The notes below the pieces were generated by a model. It was not told the origin of the DNA. It saw only the letters and a program-made list of their open reading frames with translations, and did not search any database. Source: Sisyra terminalis (Eukaryota > Arthropoda > Insecta > Neuroptera > Sisyridae). Taken from it: a DNA stretch of 64,000 nt. This document shows positions 38,101 through 47,688 of this stretch, piece by piece. The number at the start of each line of letters is the position of its first letter. The stretch's first letter is position 1. The stretch covers positions 23,268,282 to 23,332,281 of the forward strand of contig OY292277.1 of assembly GCA_958496175.1 (NCBI GenBank), read 5' to 3'. The position numbers and the translations under genes are program-made.

Positions 38101-41100
38101 ATCAAATACAAGAATTTGATCTAACGTAACACTATCACAGCCCTATTAATCTCATAAATGTTCTGTTCTGGCAAATTCTGTTTTGTCCGGGCATCAATTA
38201 CGATTTTGATCCATAAAATGTGATGCTTTACACATAGTCATCAGTAACTCCTTTAATTTACCATTTCTTTACATAAATCAATAAAAATTTTGATTGAACT
38301 GATTGAGATTCTGATTAATTAAGTACTTTTATTTATTTACTTTTATTCTAAAACTCTACTAAATCTTACAATGATTTTAAAAGAATTATTGTAAGTGCCA
38401 AATTTTGTTATGAGGTCTTTAGTGTAAAGTATTACCTCTAGGTGATCTTCTGTTTATGGAATTATTCCACCATAAAATTACGAAGATGAAGTTGTAAAAG
38501 TTATACTTTTTCTAGTCGAAATTAAATTTGAAAACAGAATTCACTCTATTGAATGAGTCAGAAGCCTTTTAAGGTTTTGGTGCTACATTGCATTTAATGA
38601 TGCACTTTCTATTACATTTATATATGGACATGAACGGATTACGTTAAGCCTTCTTGTTATTTATGTCACTTTTAATAGATTACGTCATTATTATAAATTT
38701 TATAATTGAAATAATACGAATTGATCGGAACTGGAAGCTCATTTTCATTTCCGAGCCCTTCTGATCACTTAATTAGTGGGCAAAATGGGAAGTGGTTCGA
38801 ATCGAGAATATTTAGTTCTCCATTCAAATTGAAATAAAGTAGACATATCGCCCACTCGCAATATATGCCGATGATTGAAGTAATTTGAATAAATATTTGC
38901 CAATGTGGCTGCTGACTTGAAAATCGTGACTCAAAAATTAAACTTTTAGAAATAATTTTATGCTAATTTAATAATATAAATAATGCTGTGTTTGAAAATA
39001 TGCTGGAGAAAGTAAAGATATTTCTTATTTAGAATTTTTGTTGTCATTTTGAATTTGACCTGGTCGGCTGACGTTGGCGTTTATTAAAGTTCATTTTTTT
39101 TTCAAATGGGAAGAGAAAGCAATATTTCAGTGGAATATGGATCGGAAGTCAAATAATGGGTCTTAAAAGGGGGCTTGGTTGTTAAATTTGAAATAATTAA
39201 AGCCTACTTTCATGCGTGCAGGATTTGACAATATATAGTTGTCTGCTTTTTTTCTTGGCCAATTGTTACACTATAGAACTATTTTTCAAATCATGTCGAT
39301 TTCGTTTTAAAATAGATTCGATAGAAAATAAGAAAATATTTATGTTATAACACAGATTTTACCAATTGGAATTCCATTCAGGTTTGACCCTGATTGTTCT
39401 TTTTTTCTCTTTTTTTTTTTTAATAGCTGCGAGAAATATGTATTAGAGACAAATAAAAAATAACAGTATTTTTTATGAGTTGATTTTTTTTATTATTATA
39501 TTGTTGAAAAAAGTTTAATTATCTCTTTCACTTACTCAGAAAATTGGATTCTTTTTAATCTACAAAATTGTAGATAATATACCTATTGATTTTTGAAAGG
39601 GTTAATGGAGTCTTTAATCTTATCAATTTTAATCATTGACTAGCACAAAAGTTTGTTAAAGAATAACAATGTCTGACAAATGTGTTTTAGATAAAATTAT
39701 AAATTTCATTTCAAACAATTTTTCTTTTATATTTTCATACGTTTTGGGAAATATTATTTTGTAGAAATATTCTCATTTTAATAATGTATCTTTGTTTTCG
39801 AAATGTCTTAACCCGCATACTTATAAATTATCTAAAATTTAGATTAATTTTTACCAATTAAAACGACTTCTGGGTCACTAAACGTATCCTAGTCCGTCTA
39901 ATCCTAAGAATTTTGAATTTTCTTTAGCCAAAAAAATATTTTATTTTCAACTAAACGTTTATTCGTTAGTTTTTGCAATAAGAATTTTACATTTTAGCAA
40001 TTATTAGCAATTATCCACTATTGCTTTCAATCGTTTTCGCTCATTTCTCTGAATGACCATTTCCTCGAAATTCAAAATCCATTATCGATCATAAAATCAT
40101 TTAATCTTCTTATTTTGAACTTTGGCATGTTAGAAAAAAATTGAAAATAATATTTAAAAGTTAAAGAAAATAACAGAACTTTATATTTATCACAGAGATG
40201 TAGTATAGAATGCTTGTGTCGTATATAAGCAATGCTTTCTTCATGGCCCAACAAATTACTTCAAATTTCGGAGATTCCATCCCTGTTTACCTAAGCTGGT
40301 CATGTGCATAGTACGGAATGTACATCTCTTTATTGCTACCCTCCGACTACGACCACATTGAAGTGAAATGGCAGTTGGAGAGAGATAGGATCTCCGAATC
40401 AATTACGAAGAAAAATGTACTCTATACTACACTTCTGTGATATTTACCGAAATAGTTGATAAACAATGAAGAATTGAGAATATTGGTTTAAGTCATCCCG
40501 GGTTTAGAGGGAGGGGAACTGAGTCGTTGGGATAAACTTGAACTTAATCAATAAATTCGAATACTTTTTATTTTTTTTATTATTAAGTACTACAAGCATA
40601 TATTTATGGTGTTTAAACAGTGTATAAATCATACAATGATCTAATTTATGTAATATAATTTACAATATTTTAGATTTAAGACTTTCATGGTCGGTCTTAA
40701 TCAAAATACAACCTTTTTTAAAAAGTTATAATTTACAAAAGTTCAAATATAATGTATTTATGACATAATGCCATAGATACGTATTTCGATTACCAAGTAA
40801 TCTTCCTCAGTAGTCATTAAGTAGTATTGGATCTCTCCGTAATTGATATATGATGAGCCACAAAGTAATTACGGATTAAAATATATGAATATGGCACACC
40901 TTTCTTTTTTGTGTTGATCCATCATATAACAGTTATGGAGAGATTAAATACTACTTGATGAGCGCTGAGGAAGATTGCTAGACAGTCGAAATACGTATCT
41001 AGGGCAAAACGTCTTAAATATATTTTGTTTGAACCACATAAATATGTGGATTATGTATGAAATATGAAGCTGCCGAAGTTAGCGCTCTGTAATGTTTAGA

Positions 41101-44100
41101 TATTTAATAAATTGGGAATAACAGTGTTTTGCCATGCCTACACTAAAAGTAACATTGTACTTGTATTATTCCTTTGTATATGTATTGTACATCCACGAAT
41201 ACAGCCAAGATAGCTGAATATAGCCAAAAAATTTTAGTCGTAAGTACAAAAATAAAAAAAAAAATTTTTTTATACAAATATTTTAACATGTTGGGCTCTG
41301 ACAATATGGCTAATATGTTGTTGGAGAAAATTATCGTTCATTGGTTTAGCATTAAACTTCAATATTTCAATAAACACTTCAATATTTTTCAATGAAGGCA
41401 TTTTTTTTTCATGGATACGATGAATTAATTGCCAATCTGATCGATTCCCGTGATCACTGATTATTTTTTCATTAACATCATATTTTTGTACTACTATCTT
41501 GAATTTATCTTTATTTTTTTAAATTAAAGTAGCCTTGTATGCAAGAAATTATGAAATCAATACAACGGAAATAATTCATAACTGAAAATGTGCTACTTAA
41601 AGTTTTATAGTGTACATTTTTTTAATTTTTCAAGATTTTATTTAATTTTCTTAGCATATGATTACGATTTATATTCAACATAGCTCCTTTTTCTCTTCAA
41701 TTTTCAATTTGAATATAAGATTGGGAAAATCTACAACTGTAAAATATACTTCGTGTGTAAAACACATAAATATCAAAAAAGAAATGATTCTACGAAACAT
41801 AATAGTCGAATCGTTTGGCTTTTGGGAATTCAGGAATTCATTAATATAATTTACTGTTTAACAGTAGGTATAAGTAGGTCCTGCGTGGTTGAACTTATGT
41901 CTTTAACAACGTCTGTCTTTGACGAAATTCATCAAATTGGGGAAGTTAATTTCTCTTTTTAATAGATCCGGAATTACAATTCGTTTTATTTTTTTTTCTG
42001 TGGTTTTCCCAAGTTTTCCGTCTACAATATACTGCATGACTTCTTTTCCTCTCGGAATATGACTCCTTCAGGAAGCTATTCTAATTCTCACCTTTCCCTT
42101 TTTGTTTTGAAACAGTAAAATTTCTATTAAATAGATAATTATTTTGGGAAAATAGGGCATGAATGTGTGATATGGACGGCACAAATGTATCCTCTAATAA
42201 TTCATAATCATATAACATTATCTTTTTTCTATTACAGGCATATACCAAAAGTAAAGGCTACCACCATGGCTGAGACTCCAGAATTGAAACGAATTGCAGA
42301 AAACACTAAAATTCAATCAAACGTAAAATACCATGCAGACTTTGAAAAAAGTAAAGGCAAATTCACGCAAGTGGCTGACGATCCAGAAACATTAAGAATA
42401 AAACAAAATAGTAAAATTATTAGTAATGTTGCATATCATGGTGATCTTGAAAAAAAGGCGGCGATGGAGCAGAAACGAACTTTAAATGAAAACGGCGACT
42501 ATGTCGGTAAGTGTTTCTAACATTACAGCTTGAAAATGATGCTTGTAAATGCTAAACTATTTGATTTTTATATTTGTTTGTGTCGTTTGTATTGCTTTAG
42601 ATGATGATCACATTTCTTCCTCGACACCTCATTATTCTGCGCCATTGCCATCTTCTGTGTCAGTTCCATCTCATAACAACCAATCGTACCATCACGCTAC
42701 ATCTGCAAATGTAACCCAATCGCATCACATAAACAATTCAAACAACCAACATAACCAATCCCATCAACAAAACCATCCTCCACCAGCTTCCTCCAACAAT
42801 TCATCCATGTTCGTTCATCATGAGCAAGCAAACATCGCTAATCAACAAGTCGGATATGCTAGTAATGTGTCCACGTCAAATTATCCTGGTTATGGGTCTC
42901 ATCAAAATCTCCCACACGGAGGAATTCATTCAGTCCATCATGGTATTGGAAAGATCAGTGACTATGATCCAAATTTGGATCAGCCAAGAAATTCGCCGTA
43001 TACAACTCGGCAATCTTCTACAGTTATTTATACATCTAACCAAGGTGCAGGTACGTTATTATCCCACTATTACTCGTAACATAAGTGTTAAACAATTACC
43101 CTAAAACAATTCAATTCATTGCATAATTTACAAAAGAAAACGGATTTAAAATAAATCTCAAGGTGGGTGCAGTAATTTAATAAATTTTTGTCACAATTAA
43201 AATAATTTACAATTATCGAATTATCGTAAAGCTCAATTCTGTAGACTATTTTATTATTTGCATAAATATTTTTTTAATGGAAATTATTTGGTAATTGTAT
43301 CTTATTTTATATTTTTGTAGTCTGTTTGTATTTTATGGCAAATATGTACCTTAGTTTTTGTTGCATGTCGATTGCATAAACTTTTGTGTTCGTCCATTAT
43401 TTTCCTAATTTTAAGATGGAATTATTGGAATGAAATCTGAAACGAATTTTTAAAAATTATAGATTTTTTTTGTTAAAAAATTCCGATATCGAACTATTGA
43501 TCATTGGAGATTTCAAATAAAACCTATCCAATTTTAGTAATATTATAAGTATAACAATTTTATATTTGTTGCAATTATTCAGTTTCTCTAATTACATGTT
43601 TTCTTAATGATTAATTACAATACAACCTTCAGTATATATTTTTGTAGACAATAGACCTAATGCACACGTTCTAGAAATAATTTAAAATGGTTTAAAAATG
43701 CACTAAACTAATATCAAAACATAATGTAGTTGTTAATGCTTAACTTTACATGATAAAATCTAAGAAATATTTATTTAAAAATGCAAAAAGATCGTTAAAT
43801 TCAAAATACCTAAAATGAACAACTCCTATTGGTCTGGCGTTAAATGACATCACAGTACAGAAACTTCCAACTCCCACTGGCGTTTTTCTATCAAATATAT
43901 TTAAACATAAATAGTTAGTTTATTTAAATCATTGAAACAATATGTTCATGATTGAAACCATTTACAATACTTGAAATTTATAGTAGACAGGTCTATTTTA
44001 TTACATTACGGAAATTTTTTGAAGAAAAAGTTTTAATTTAATGGATCTTTTTTCAAATTGCAATTATAGTTTGATCGTTGGGAAAAACAGTTATTCTTAC

Positions 44101-45214
44101 TTTCATTAAACGACTCAGTATTGAAATTATTAAAGAAAAGCTTAGTTTTACTTACCCTAAACACAATTAACGTCTGTTTCAAAGAAAAAACTTGAGAGTA
44201 ATTTTTTGGGTAGAAAAAATGTTTTCCGTGGCAGAAAATGTGAAAAATTGTGTTAATTATTATTGTTTTTATGACAACCGCTCAATGAGCTGTTTATATC
44301 TTAGCCCTATCTATAATCTATAAGCCCACCCATGGTTTTCAAACTCTCATTTGCTCATTAATATTAACACTTTTCTACCAAAATATAAATTTTCCAGAAA
44401 TAAAGAGTGATTTTCCCCGCTTTAATAATGTCCTTTATCGATGAAAAATGTGCATGTGGTTTATTGAATGCTCTCCGAAAAAGGTCTCATATTTTTTCAT
44501 TAACTTAACCATTCAAGCGATATTGGCCATCAAAATAAATGTAAATTTTACAACTTCCTAATGAATTTTCAGATAGAACTTCTAAATCGTTTTAATGGTT
44601 AAAGAAAAATATTATTTTATATTTGGGAAGGGTTTTTTTGAACTTATGAACAATAAATTTTTCTATAATATTTGAAGTAAAAATATAGTAGTAATTTTAT
44701 TTGATTCATTCTCATGTGTTTATTTTTTTAAGTCAATATAATTTAATCTATAGATATGATTTTAAAATATTCACAATTTCAGTGAGCAACCCACCGCAAA
44801 GAAAAATTGGTTCCGTATCTGATTTGGATCCTGTCAATAACGTTTACGGATCTTTGAGCAATGAATATCGAGGTGGTAACGCAAATCAACACCATCAAGC
44901 GTATGCAAATCATAATATGCCGCCACCCCCTCAACAAAACTCAAATAATGTGACAGGCGTAAGTTATATATATATATATATATAAAATACATGATAAGAT
45001 ATTCATTGACCTTTGAAATTTTGTGATTTTTTAGCGAATGTTCCGTGCTTTGTACGATTATGAGGCACAAGATTCAGACGAAGTCTCGTTTGTCGATGGA
45101 GACTTAATTATCCAAGCCGCAAGTGTTACTGCTGGGTGGATGACAGGAACAGTCCAACGTACTGGATGCACAGGGATGTTGCCGGCCAATTATGTGGAAC
45201 GTGTCGTTATTTAA
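23158..45214 (+). CDS. Lasp: Lasp, LIM-nebulin-SH3 actin-binding scaffold
   Basis: Actin-associated adaptor of muscle and non-muscle cells. Exons: 23158-23226, 32506-32600, 42238-42506, 42601-43050, 44783-44958, 45035-45214, giving 412 residues. The LIM domain is complete across exons 1-3: Cys5, Cys8, His26, Cys29, Cys32, Cys35, Cys53, His56. Two nebulin repeats follow at about 64-90 and 100-125 ([35 protein letters not shown]). The linker is rich in His, Asn, Ser and Gln and is encoded mainly by exon 4. The C-terminal SH3 domain (about 355-412) has [15 protein letters not shown], the usual GW position occupied by GWM, and a MLPANYVE end. Introns 1 and 2 are 9.3 and 9.6 kb and full of repeats, while intron 3 is only 94 bp. 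The first ATG is chosen because it gives the canonical LIM start MSKTCARC. Confidence 0.96.
24290..24364 (-). mobile_element. hAT-like element end fragment
   Basis: On the minus strand this begins CAGAGGTGACTAACCCACGG and continues into GGGCTGCAGGAGGCC. That resembles the left end of the complete element at 52092 (AGTAGTGGCCAACCCGTG ... CATCAGGCCC). The partner end is not identifiable. Confidence 0.4.
24500..24632. repeat. Fold-back repeat next to SINE
   Basis: The arm at 24500-24531 (starting ATTTTCTACTTTGTTTTTA and ending ATTCGCGA) is mirrored by 24597-24627 (TCGCGAATAG ... AAAGTAGGAAAT). Arms of about 31 bp are separated by 65 bp. It lies directly at the tail side of the SINE at 24640-24760, as does the larger fold-back at 48408-48640 for its own SINE. 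Confidence 0.7.
24640..24760 (-). mobile_element. tRNA-derived SINE, copy A
   Basis: On the minus strand there is a tRNA-like pol III promoter: A box TGACCAAGTGGTCA (24748-24735) and B box GGATTCGATCC (24706-24696). The head begins CTACTGGTGACC. A shared body (TTTTCAATATTTCTCGAT-type, then AACCCTAGAGTTGC) follows, as in the copies at 36880, 48296 and 59500. No cloverleaf with a proper acceptor stem is seen, so it is a SINE and not a tRNA gene. Confidence 0.7.
25250..25419. mobile_element. Small hAT-like MITE
   Basis: About 170 bp starting CAGCGGCCACTAAAC and ending CGACCACTG (inverse CAGTGGTCG), giving hAT-type CAG-GG ends on both sides. The middle repeats phrases such as CTCACGGACCCCTAAATT. 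No convincing target duplication. Confidence 0.45.
29861..30109. mobile_element. hAT-like MITE, CAGTGGTTCC ends
   Basis: Starts CAGTGGTTCCTAAAGTTGAG and ends TAGTTTGGAAATGCTG (inverse CAGCATTTCCAAACTA). The inner parts are rich in GGGACCCAC-type phrases, which is typical of hAT non-autonomous elements. The flanking octamers CCTTAGAC and TTTTAGGC match at 5 of 8 positions and could be a decayed target duplication. Confidence 0.6.
30560..30873. mobile_element. Long-inverted-repeat element carrying hammerhead-like motif, copy 1
   Basis: Arms of about 60 bp face each other: 30593-30653 (TACTGTGTATACAATATATA ...) and 30814-30872 (ending TTGTATACACAGTA), nearly perfect. The 160-bp spacer holds the hammerhead-like motif at 30698-30746. 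The flank GCTGACTTTGAACAGTTATA left of the arm recurs at the 37580-37670 copy, so the element extends to about 30560. It sits inside the LINE remnant, so it inserted later. Confidence 0.65.
30698..30746 (+). ncRNA. Hammerhead-ribozyme-like motif, copy 1
   Basis: The core CTGAAGA (30704-30710, fitting CUGANGA) is followed by a stem-II arm ATTGC, loop TTG and arm GCAAT. Then come GAA (30727-30729), a short stem III ATAA/GTAT (one mismatch) and C at the expected cleavage position after a U (30738). Stem I can form between TGACCA (30698-30703) and TGGGCA (30739-30744) with one mismatch in six. The order and spacing fit a minimal hammerhead as reported for Penelope-like and other retroelements. 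Activity is untested, and the stem III without a loop would be weak alone. Confidence 0.45.
31960..32505. other. Unassigned intron 1 sequence before Lasp exon 2
   Basis: AT-rich, with one GC-rich patch (GGGGGTTGGGGGGC near 32070). No gene, repeat partner or conserved motif recognised. Confidence 0.4.
33120..33260 (-). pseudogene. Possible mariner-type transposase remnant
   Basis: The minus strand from about 33240 reads [20 protein letters not shown], then [11 protein letters not shown]. That resembles the C-terminal tail of mariner-type transposases (L-x-x-FF-x-x-K-x-x-x-F followed by a W/YG segment). The expected GI-x-x-L-x-x-RW is not clearly kept. Nearby minus-strand DNA up to about 33600 may belong to it but is too decayed to read. 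Confidence 0.3.
34395..34665. mobile_element. MITE with CGCCATCTACG inverted ends
   Basis: The left end GCGCCATCTACGTGTGTACA (about 34410-34429) matches the inverse of the right end (TGTACCAACGTAGATGGCGA, about 34635-34654), framing about 270 bp. The interior is more GC-rich than its surroundings and contains an uncharacterised open frame without motifs. Confidence 0.55.
35136..35327 (+). repeat. Direct duplication of about 75 bp
   Basis: Segments 35136-35208 and 35252-35327 share in order GATGATTTTTTAATCATTCT / GTTTTTTTGATCAATCCTA, then ATTTCATATTAT, ATAACAAAA and ATAATGC-TTCTAAA. This is an old local duplication with about 115-bp period. Confidence 0.5.
36880..36990 (-). mobile_element. 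tRNA-derived SINE, copy B
   Basis: Minus strand: A box TGGACGAGCGGTCA (36977-36964) and B box GGTTCAAATC (36932-36923), then the shared body with ATATTTCTCAG and CCTAGAGTTG. It is followed on the plus side by a module at 37005-37190 that also accompanies copy D. Confidence 0.7.
37005..37190. repeat. SINE-associated module Y, copy 1
   Basis: Shares ordered phrases with 59815-60020: AAATGTATG-ATGTCG, AACAAAT-A-GTAAACA, ACAATCATTATCTCAAATTT / ATAATCATTGTCTCAAATTT, then a TGTATCA-TGTT...GTTGGCT segment and TTTCACGG-TAGCTA. Each copy lies upstream of a SINE head in the same orientation, suggesting one composite element. Confidence 0.55.
37467..37670. mobile_element. Inverted-repeat element, degenerate copy 2
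   Basis: Minus-strand ATTGC-TTG-GCAATCGAAATAC at about 37495-37475 is the hammerhead-like stem II and GAA core, but the CTGANGA half has been lost. At 37585-37665, the arm and its flank (AACTGTTCAAAGTTAGCAAA) match the copy at 30560-30650. Too damaged for a foldable motif. Confidence 0.5.
40771..40815 (-). ncRNA. Hammerhead-ribozyme-like motif, copy 2
   Basis: Minus strand: CTGAGGA (40810-40804), A, stem-II arm GATTAC, loop TTG, arm GTAATC, GAA (40787-40785), perfect stem III ATAC/GTAT and then C (40776). Stem II is a perfect 6 bp. Compared with the GATTGC/GCAATC consensus of sister copies it carries a paired G-C to A-T change. Stem I is weak in this copy (about 2 bp). Confidence 0.4.
40960..41006 (+). 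ncRNA. Hammerhead-ribozyme-like motif, copy 3
   Basis: Core CTGAGGA (40965-40971), stem II GATTG/CAGTC with one G-T wobble around CTAGA, GAA (40988-40990), perfect stem III ATAC/GTAT and C at 40999. Stem I pairing is poor, so this copy is probably inactive. Confidence 0.35.
44968..44984. repeat. TA microsatellite at Lasp exon 5 donor
   Basis: About 17 bases of alternating TA start 5 bases after the donor GTAAGTT of exon 5. The intron is only 76 bp, so the array makes up a large share of it. Confidence 0.85.
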
Positions 45215-47688
45215 ATAATATACAAACTAATATTCCATTAACTTCCTCGTAGCTACACCCTTTTATTGAATTTACTTTAATTTACACAAGAAAACAATAT
45301 TTAGTTTTCTTCACTTATTTAAACCCACAACCTGAATGACTTTTCTTTTGAATTTACAAGAAATTTTTTATTAATATTCTATTCAATTATGATTTATTTA
45401 AAAATATAATATTCATTTTTTGCTTGCCATAATATTGATTCTAAAAGTTATCAATTATGTACATATAATGCTTGGTTTTTATTAATCAATCTTAAAAGTT
45501 CATTTTGGTTTAAATTCTTTTTTCGAAGGTGTAGCTGCAAAAAAGCGTCTTCCTTTTAGTTACATTATTAACAGATTCCATTGTTGAAATACATTTCTAT
45601 ACAACATTCCGAAATTTGTGAATTATGGGCATTTATTATGGTAATCGGAAAACCCTTCTGGACAATGCTCGTCCTTGGATAATAATTGTTCTCATTTATT
45701 TTTATATGACATATTTATACTTTCTCCCGTAAAAGTATTTATTAAATGTATTTATGTTATATTACAAGTTGATGATTCAGTAAAGGTTAACTTTCACCAG
45801 GACATGTTGATATAAATTAGTTGTATCAGTGAATGTTTGATTATCTTGCATGAAACTTTGTTATCTTTTAGCCAATGTTGTCTTCTAGTAGATTTGTTAG
45901 GGATCTAAAATATTGTTTCTCGGAAGGTAAATTAAGGGGCAATTAAATGAAATATCGTTTTTTTCAGATAATTTATTTTACGTTAATTACAAGAAGATAT
46001 TGAGTAATGTTCTTTTAAATAACATAAAGCATTGATTCTTGTATTTTGTCACTTGGGGAAATTGCTCAAGCGTATCTTTTGTTAAAACGTGTTTAATAAT
46101 AAACTACCCTACAGGCGTAGATATTTTTATATATTTATTACATGAACGATTTTTAATTCATTAATGTCGATTTTGGGTATTGAAATATTTCTCTTTGGTG
46201 TAATATTTTTACTTTCGAATCTAATAAAAACATAATTAATCTTTCATAATACATGCGAAAGAAAAGAATTGAGAAAACATACTACTAAAAGAGAAAAGCC
46301 CGCTAACGTCTACTAGTGTCTGATTGAACTTTCATTAAAGTAAAGGAATTATATTGCAGAAAGATCAACATCCACTGATCTTTTCGGAAAATATCATTAT
46401 TAACGAGTGGAACTAATGCTAGAATTTATAGTTTCACTAGCATTTTCAGGGAAGCTCAAGTTAGAGTAAGAAAATTCGACCTTTGCTGATGTTTCTTTTT
46501 TTGTAACATTTATATATTGTACGAGCGAAATTCTCGCAAATTTTATAAATCATATTTAGTAGAAAGAGTTTAAAAATTTGTTCCAGAAACATTTATTACG
46601 AATAAATTTTAAAAATAATTAAAAAAAAAATAAGAGTGCCTTTTAGACGTTTATTAACGATTTTGATTATTGAAGAAAAGTAAACCACACTTGAATCAAA
46701 AATTTATCACTTAATACACAATATTATATCTTTGGATTCATATCTGTTAAGAGATTCATTAATTTATCACATGAAATATTATATTTTGATGTAAAGCTTA
46801 TTTATGTAAAATAACGTTTTCCAATGACAGAAAAATATATTATTTTCACTCCGTTTATTATCTGTTGTAAAAATTTATTAAATATTAATTGTACATTTAA
46901 TACCTGAATTTATTATAACGTCTTGGAATTGAAAAATATAATTTCTTTGATTTATTACACTACATATTATAACAAGGTACCTATTATCTAGCCTAACAAA
47001 TATTTAGAAATTAAAATTAAAAATTATTTCTGTTGAAATCATATTACATTTTTTCTTTATTCAAATAAATAGTGCCTTAAAAAACAAAACAAAAAAAAAC
47101 ATTTCACGTAGAATTAGTTCTTTTCATAATATAATTTCATTTTAATATAAATTTAAATATTTATATTTTCTTTATTTTAAATTACCTAATATCAATATAA
47201 AATTTTATGGGGTTGTAAGAATTGGAAGGCCTGTTGGAGGGTGCTATATAATTGCAAGGTGAATGTTTCAATAATATACCCCTTATTTTTTTAGTTCAAG
47301 TTTTTGTAAAGGTCATCACTGATATTATATTAAATTTCGATCTGATAATAAAATTTAGTAATAAGAAAATATTTTTGATACGTAATATTGAGAAAGGAAA
47401 ATAGTTTTTTAAATGGAAAATTGTTTTCGATGGAAGCCTTTAAATAAAACTGTGCCTGAATTTAGAAATAATTTTTTATATATTGTTAGTGCAATTCGTT
47501 GAGAAATGAGAATGAGTTAAGTTATTACAAATTTTCCGTTTGGAAAACTAACGATTATTTGTAGTTATTTCTATGTCTGTTTTAATTTAACAAGAAATGC
47601 TTTAAAAATTATAATGAATTAATAAAAGTACGTTACAAGAAGTTGGTTTATTAATTAAAAAACATTTTCCAATTTTCAACAAACAAAA
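45215..47688. other. Convergent spacer between Lasp and CCDC13
   Basis: Holds the 3' UTRs of two convergent genes. Very AT-rich. I see no element ends, repeats with partners or coding signatures. Confidence 0.5.
47647..47652 (-). terminator. Polyadenylation signal of CCDC13
   Basis: TTTATT on the plus strand (AATAAA on the minus strand), 37 bases after the CCDC13 stop. This implies a very short 3' UTR. Confidence 0.5.

Larger units (their letters stand above)
40600..41040. mobile_element. Inverted-repeat element copies 3 and 4, head to head
   Basis: An arm like that at 30593 lies at 40612-40680. Then two copies of the hammerhead-bearing segment face each other: minus strand 40815-40771 and plus strand 40950-41005. 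They share GGAGAGAT-AAATACTACTT and GGGC-ATA/AAACGTC-type phrases. The whole forms a palindrome with arms of about 80 bp. Confidence 0.6.
32601..42237. other. Lasp intron 2, repeat-rich
   Basis: Contains the elements listed separately (33120-33260, 34395-34665, 35136-35327, 36880-37190, 37467-37670, 40600-41040). It also has a hAT-type left end at about 36505 (ACAGTGGCGTACTCAGG). The stretches 38700-40000 and 41100-42200 show nothing beyond AT-rich sequence. Open frames such as 41658-41962 lack protein features. Confidence 0.45.
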
